Shown: in pieces, positions 59,941 to 64,000 of the stretch
How the letters are laid out: every line of letters starts with the position of its first letter
How positions within the stretch are numbered: the stretch's first letter is position 1
From: Polystyrenella longa
GTDB taxonomy: Bacteria > Planctomycetota > Planctomycetia > Planctomycetales > Planctomycetaceae
Direction: 5' to 3'
Length of the DNA stretch: 64,000 nucleotides
NCBI RefSeq assembly: GCF_007750395.1
Contig: NZ_CP036281.1
Location: forward strand, 1,182,501-1,246,500
Notes under the pieces: model-generated
Told to the model about the DNA's origin: nothing
The model's database searches: none
The model's input: only the letters and a program-made list of their open reading frames with translations
Program-made: the position numbers and the translations under genes

Positions 59941-61338
59941 ATGTTTTCACGCCGCGAATTTCTGGAATTGTCCGCCGGTCTCGGAATGGCTCCCTTACTG
60001 AACGTATTCGAATTAGGCTCTGCCGCAGCGGAAGAGATTTCGGATACCAGTAATCTGGCGATCTCCACCTTTCGGTTTGAAGTCTCACCTCCGGAAGGAC
60101 ATTCCCTCTGTGGTGGTTGGATCAAGCCAGTCGTCGGTTACGACGATGAACTCGAAGCGATTGGTGTCGTCATCACCGGTGCGGGTAAACCGATTGTCCT
60201 CTGTGCTGTCGACTGGACTGGATTACTCAACTCGGCCCACATCACCTGGCGGAACGCGCTCGCCGAAGCAGCAGGCACGACGCCCGAGCGGGTCGCGGTG
60301 CAATGTGTCCATCAACACAACGCGCCCTTTGCCTGTCTCGATGCGGAAGAGATCATTTTAGAGCAGGGCGACCTGCCGCATATTATTGAAAAAGGATATT
60401 ACAACGACTGCCTCGAACGAGGACAAAAAGCGATTGGTGAAGCACTGAAACAGTCAGTGCCACTGACGCACATCGCGAGTGGGCAGGGGATGGTCGAAAA
60501 GGTCGCTTCTAATCGTCGCTTCCTCGGTGCGGATGGCAAAATCGAACATTGGCGAGGCAGTGCTGCTGCCGGTTCCGACGTGTTACGCGAATTGCCCGAA
60601 GGTCTGGTTGACCCCTGGCTCAAAACGGTGGCCTTTTATTCGAACGAGAAGAAAGTCGCCGCATTCCATTATTACGCCACGCACCCGATGAGTTACTACG
60701 GAGATGGCCGTGTTACCAGCGACTTCGCCGGTCTCGCCCGTAAACGACGCCAGACGGATGAACCGGGTTGCACGCACATCTACTTCACGGGATGTTCGGG
60801 GAATGTTGCTGCGGGTAAATATAATGATGGGTCCGCCAAGGCCCGCGCCGATTTAACCAACAGGCTGTATGCCGGCATTGTCGCTTCGGAAGCGGAATTG
60901 AAACCACAACCGATCAGCTCTGTTGGTTGGAAAACGCAGGATATTCTCCCTGTTCCCCGCGCTTCGTTTAATGAGGCGGCTATTATGGAAGGGATCAACA
61001 ACAAAGAGAATCCGGTGGTGCATCGCAACCGACCTTCGTACATGGTGAGCTGGTTACGCCGCTGTGCGAATCGAATTCCGATTGTCCTCAGTTCACTGGC
61101 CGTCAACGACATCGCGCTGCTGCACTTACCCGCCGAATCGTTCCTGGAATACCAACTCCGCGCCCAGCAACTTGCTCCCGGCAAATTCGTGGCGACAGCC
61201 GCTTACGGCGACGGCGGACCCTGGTACATCCCCACCGCAGAGGCATACCCCCAAGGAGGCTACGAAGTCAGCGTCGCCTTCTGCGAACCCACAATGGATC
61301 CAATGCTGATGGATGGGATCGGGAAGTTGCTGGGGTAA
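59941..61338 (+). CDS. Tat-exported neutral/alkaline ceramidase-like protein
   Basis: 465 residues. It starts with a twin-arginine signal (FSRREFLELSAGLGMAPLL), so it is exported folded. The mature protein begins AISTFRFEVSPPEGHSLCGG, then VQCVHQHNAPFACLD, FHYYATHPMSYYG and IYFTGCSGNVAAGKYNDG, which match the neutral/alkaline non-lysosomal ceramidase family common in planctomycetes. His residues in the HQHN and THPMS segments likely bind zinc. True ceramidase activity is unproven; the natural substrate may be another amide. Confidence 0.8.
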   Translation: MFSRREFLELSAGLGMAPLLNVFELGSAAAEEISDTSNLAISTFRFEVSPPEGHSLCGGWIKPVVGYDDELEAIGVVITGAGKPIVLCAVDWTGLLNSAHITWRNALAEAAGTTPERVAVQCVHQHNAPFACLDAEEIILEQGDLPHIIEKGYYNDCLERGQKAIGEALKQSVPLTHIASGQGMVEKVASNRRFLGADGKIEHWRGSAAAGSDVLRELPEGLVDPWLKTVAFYSNEKKVAAFHYYATHPMSYYGDGRVTSDFAGLARKRRQTDEPGCTHIYFTGCSGNVAAGKYNDGSAKARADLTNRLYAGIVASEAELKPQPISSVGWKTQDILPVPRASFNEAAIMEGINNKENPVVHRNRPSYMVSWLRRCANRIPIVLSSLAVNDIALLHLPAESFLEYQLRAQQLAPGKFVATAAYGDGGPWYIPTAEAYPQGGYEVSVAFCEPTMDPMLMDGIGKLLG

Positions 61339-61371
61339 GCACCTCTTCATCGTTTATGATCGGAGCAGACC

Positions 61372-62499
61372 ATGTATGTATTCCTTCGCGAACGTAATCC
61401 CGCTCGGCATCCCGATGGGGAGATGCCCGATTATTTGCATGTGTGTGCGAGTTATACCTTCATGGGAGAGCGGTTGCAGGAATTTCAAGTTCTGTTTCAC
61501 AATGATTATTTCTGCCAGGGACCGGTTCACCCGGATCCGGAAACGTTGGCGAAAATCCGAGCCGAGTATTATTTTGACAAATGGGGGCCGATGTCTTCAG
61601 AGGAAGAACAAATTCTTCGCGCTGATAAAAATGAGTGGGCTGCCAGATGGGCGAAGCAGTTTCGTGAACTCTATAAAACGAAGAAAATTCAGGCTCCCAT
61701 GCTGCTCTGGGTCACTCGTAACTGGAAGGATCAGCTTTTTCTGTGGTGGTTACTGACGACGCTCGATTCCTGGGAGGACATCGACTGGGAAAATGTCTGG
61801 CTCGTTGATTCGGTGAGTGGCCACTTTGAAGATGAACAGAGGCCGATGGGCGATCAAGATTATTGGCTTCCCTGTCATCCGGACAAATCGCTCGAAAGGT
61901 CATTTGCGGAGAACTGGTATCCGATTGATGAGCAATTTGTAGAGTCTGCAAAACGAATGTGGGACGCGTTCGCCCGCGGCGCGTTAGATGAACTGGACCA
62001 GTTGCGGCATAAGGAAGAAATCGTGCGCCCGGTGTCTTCAATGGTCGACTATGGATTGAAGTTCAGGTTACCAGGACAGGTAGAGTCCGGTCTGTTTCGG
62101 CTCAGTCCGATGGATCAATTCTTCCTCGAAGATTTCTCAGTAGAGAGATGGCTCCGTCCGATCGACCCTTACAAAAACTGGCTGAAAAAAGACGAAGTCG
62201 CCGAATTGCATTTAATGAATTGTCTCGCAGATTCCCTATTTGTAGAACGTCTTCGCGAATGGGACACGCATTCTTCAACAACGCCATTGATTGAATCAAG
62301 TTCTATCCCCGAAGGTCCAAGCAGATACAACAATATTGAGTATCGGTTAACAAAACTCGGCGAAGACATCGTCCGGAACGGCTTCGAAGATGCAAGCCTG
62401 ATTCCCACTTACCCCTTCGGCGGCACGACGATTTATGATCCCGCGAATAGGTGGTGCACGGTGGCCGAAGGAAATGGGTATCGGGTGGTGAAAGTTTAA
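61372..62499 (+). CDS. Hypothetical protein, possibly DUF1835-like
   Basis: 375 residues, soluble. It begins MYVFLRERNPARHPDGEMPD, and YLHVCASYTFMGERLQEF starts a beta-alpha domain. MLLWVTRNWKDQLFLWWLL and WENVWLVDSVSGHF are reminiscent of the DUF1835 fold, and the C-terminal half (YRLTKLGEDIVRNG) of DUF3658. The match is from memory and weak. It starts 33 bp after the ceramidase-like stop. Its first 23 codons are partly duplicated at 62535-62603. Confidence 0.4.
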   Translation: MYVFLRERNPARHPDGEMPDYLHVCASYTFMGERLQEFQVLFHNDYFCQGPVHPDPETLAKIRAEYYFDKWGPMSSEEEQILRADKNEWAARWAKQFRELYKTKKIQAPMLLWVTRNWKDQLFLWWLLTTLDSWEDIDWENVWLVDSVSGHFEDEQRPMGDQDYWLPCHPDKSLERSFAENWYPIDEQFVESAKRMWDAFARGALDELDQLRHKEEIVRPVSSMVDYGLKFRLPGQVESGLFRLSPMDQFFLEDFSVERWLRPIDPYKNWLKKDEVAELHLMNCLADSLFVERLREWDTHSSTTPLIESSSIPEGPSRYNNIEYRLTKLGEDIVRNGFEDASLIPTYPFGGTTIYDPANRWCTVAEGNGYRVVKV

Positions 62500-62534
62500 A
62501 GTTTTACTTTCACAAGGTTTGCTTTCGAACATTG

Positions 62535-62603
62535 TACCAATTCCTCCGCGCAAGGAACTCTACCCGGCCCCCCGATGGGGAGATGCCCGACTGTCTGCAT
62601 GTG
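62535..62603 (+). pseudogene. Duplicated 5'-end fragment of the preceding gene
   Basis: The frame reads YQFLRARNSTRPPDGEMPD then CLHV, compared with YVFLRERNPARHPDGEMPD then YLHV at the start of the gene at 61372. The shared CCCGATGGGGAGATGCCCGA is identical in both. The similarity ends after about 70 bases, and the downstream frame is unrelated. It is a non-functional remnant of a duplication or recombination event. Confidence 0.65.
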
Positions 62604-62753
62604 TCATTTCTATTTTCGGCAAAATGGCATCAAAGTCCTGTTAACAAAAACCAAGGTCGACACGCACCACGAGAAGATTCTGGACGTCAGTTACGAACTC
62701 CGCAACTGGGCTGATCTGGGAACATGCACCTTTCGACCATAGGAACGAATAGA

Positions 62754-63545
62754 ATGATTTGGACAACGTCGCGAACACAGGAAATCGGTTTATCGGCTAT
62801 TAGTTGTGATCCCTTTGAGCAAGTCGTCGGCTTCAACAAGCTTCCTGAATATGAACAAAATCGTGATCCGAGAGATATGGGGCACATGAAGTCGCGTTAT
62901 CTCTACCGATCGCGCTTAGCCGCAGGCTACTTTTTAGTCCAGGGCGACCACACGAACGCCAGGAAATGGGCCACCATTAGCGTCGACGCAGCGGAGACTT
63001 ACTTCTTTGGGGAATGGAGAGATATCGAACCCTCCGGCAATGGTTCCGATCAGCCTCCCAGCCGGGATTATCAGGACAAACATCGGTTGTGGGTAGAATC
63101 ATACGACTGGTCGATGTGTTTCATCGCGGCTTTGCAGCAGTGGGACACATTTGATCGATTCGCTCACATTCTCCGAGACGATGTGCGGCTTAATATTGAT
63201 CAAACGGAAGCCCATCGCGCCTGGTGGCTTTATTTTTGTGGACGAGTTCGAAAACGCCCGCAACAGGAAATAGCAGGATTCCGCCAAACAGTTATGGAGT
63301 CAAAACGCGCCAAGACAGATCAACTCTTGCTCACCTGGGTGGATGCCTTGTTTGAGGGATCAGATGACGAGCTCCAGGACGCCATCAAAAAGTACATGCA
63401 GCACCACCGCCGGGTGGAATCAAAAAAACCGGGGTTAGGTTTAGCAATTCGTGGCTCGATCCTACTACACTATGGCGAACATCTGGGCCGCCAGTTCTCC
63501 CGCCCCGAAAAGAGTGATTTATATGTTGTAGAATTCGCTGATTAG
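62754..63545 (+). CDS. Hypothetical protein, possibly Imm49-like
   Basis: 263 residues from the ATG at 62754, which has AGGA just upstream; an earlier ATG at 62724 is possible. It is helical, with a repeated pattern such as YRSRLAAGYFLVQGDHTNAR and WATISVDAAETYFFGEW, and ends HYGEHLGRQFSRPEKSDLY. This layout recalls Imm49-type immunity proteins, but the call is weak. No toxin is adjacent. It follows a truncated duplicate of the previous gene, so the neighbourhood has been rearranged. Confidence 0.4.
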   Translation: MIWTTSRTQEIGLSAISCDPFEQVVGFNKLPEYEQNRDPRDMGHMKSRYLYRSRLAAGYFLVQGDHTNARKWATISVDAAETYFFGEWRDIEPSGNGSDQPPSRDYQDKHRLWVESYDWSMCFIAALQQWDTFDRFAHILRDDVRLNIDQTEAHRAWWLYFCGRVRKRPQQEIAGFRQTVMESKRAKTDQLLLTWVDALFEGSDDELQDAIKKYMQHHRRVESKKPGLGLAIRGSILLHYGEHLGRQFSRPEKSDLYVVEFAD

Positions 63546-63566
63546 TTCTGAAAAGGTTCATGGCTC

Positions 63567-63992
63567 ATGAGTGGTTCCTTACATGCTATGCGTTGTGACA
63601 AATGCAAATTCGGTGAAGATGTGGTTGCGCCCCTATCGCGTGCGGTGAAAAGGCCCCACGACGAGGTCGCAGAGCTAATGTCATCTGGAAGCTACAGCAC
63701 AATAGATCTTGCCAGCACTGGTGTTCCTGCAATCAGAACCCGTTTATTGAACGGAAACAAGAGCATATGCATGAATCCTGTTGGAGAACCGGGATGGAGC
63801 ATGATGTTGGCCTTTTGCTGCGAGTACGCGACAGGCAATTCTTCTCCATTGCTCTTTTTTGACCAAGCGGGAACCTTCTGCGTCAGAGTAGACGAAGGAA
63901 GCACCCCTGATGGTCTTGAGAAGTTGGTAAAAGAGTCACCTTTCTGTGGAATGGATAGTCAGGAAGGCCGTGACTTTGTCACCGGCTATTAA
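63567..63992 (+). CDS. Hypothetical protein
   Basis: 141 residues with an N-terminal C-x2-C (MRCDKCKFGED) that could form half of a zinc site. Predicted mixed alpha/beta; FFDQAGTFCVRVDEGS is the most conserved-looking segment. Not recognised. It follows the possible Imm49-like gene by 21 bp and may share its transcript. Confidence 0.45.
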   Translation: MSGSLHAMRCDKCKFGEDVVAPLSRAVKRPHDEVAELMSSGSYSTIDLASTGVPAIRTRLLNGNKSICMNPVGEPGWSMMLAFCCEYATGNSSPLLFFDQAGTFCVRVDEGSTPDGLEKLVKESPFCGMDSQEGRDFVTGY

Positions 63993-64000
63993 ATTCGCTG

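Overview
The window looks like chromosomal DNA from a planctomycete (Planctomycetota). The evidence is the gene content: a formylglycine-type sulfatase, FG-GAP repeat and ceramidase-like exported proteins, a formylmethanofuran dehydrogenase subunit B homologue, the hopanoid/squalene enzyme HpnE, two GroEL copies around one GroES, TPM-domain membrane proteins, Uma2 and DUF1877 proteins, and few strong Shine-Dalgarno sites. Genus cannot be read from the sequence alone. No tRNA, rRNA or CRISPR array was recognised. One structural RNA, the SRP RNA, is present.

Layout. 1-7.4 kb: a repeat element, a SUKH-type protein, a sulfatase, two TPM-domain genes, an esterase and a FliN-like protein. 7.9-12.3 kb: a housekeeping block rpmE2-prfA-prmC-murA. 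12.3-16.7 kb: an FG-GAP protein and SppA, both on the minus strand. 17.3-23.4 kb: a three-gene overlapping unit made of an SbcD/YhaO-like protein that has lost every metal ligand, an intact SbcC/YhaN-like ATPase and a lipoprotein metallopeptidase. 23.4-25.6 kb: a decayed accessory stretch with a frameshifted gene, an IS3 remnant and gene fragments. 26-39.6 kb: mixed metabolism (quinone oxidoreductase, Rieske protein, aldolase, AP-superfamily hydrolase, FhcB, HisF, PilT, RfbD), plus a RAYT transposase bracketed by perfect inverted REP hairpins.

40.3-43.8 kb is the most unusual region. It is an AT-rich, minus-strand array of three orphan polymorphic-toxin cassettes. Each is a truncated HINT pretoxin domain joined to a different toxin tip, followed 12-14 bp later by a different intact immunity-type gene. 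All three toxin frames are broken by frameshifts (one also by nonsense codons), while the three downstream genes are open. The HINT segments are near-identical repeats. No full-length carrier toxin is visible in the window.

44-51.4 kb: a MATE exporter, the SRP RNA, a family 4-type uracil-DNA glycosylase, a CBS protein, an acyltransferase, a potassium channel with an unusual selectivity filter, and HpnE. 51.4-59.5 kb: a minus-strand proteostasis block (yacG, fmdB-like, grpE, dnaJ, groEL1, groES, groEL2) and prs. 59.9-64 kb: a Tat-exported ceramidase-like enzyme and a second accessory cluster of unknown, possibly immunity-type genes with a local 5'-end duplication.

All calls come from reading the sequence. 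Family names rest on motifs and remembered family patterns, not on database searches.
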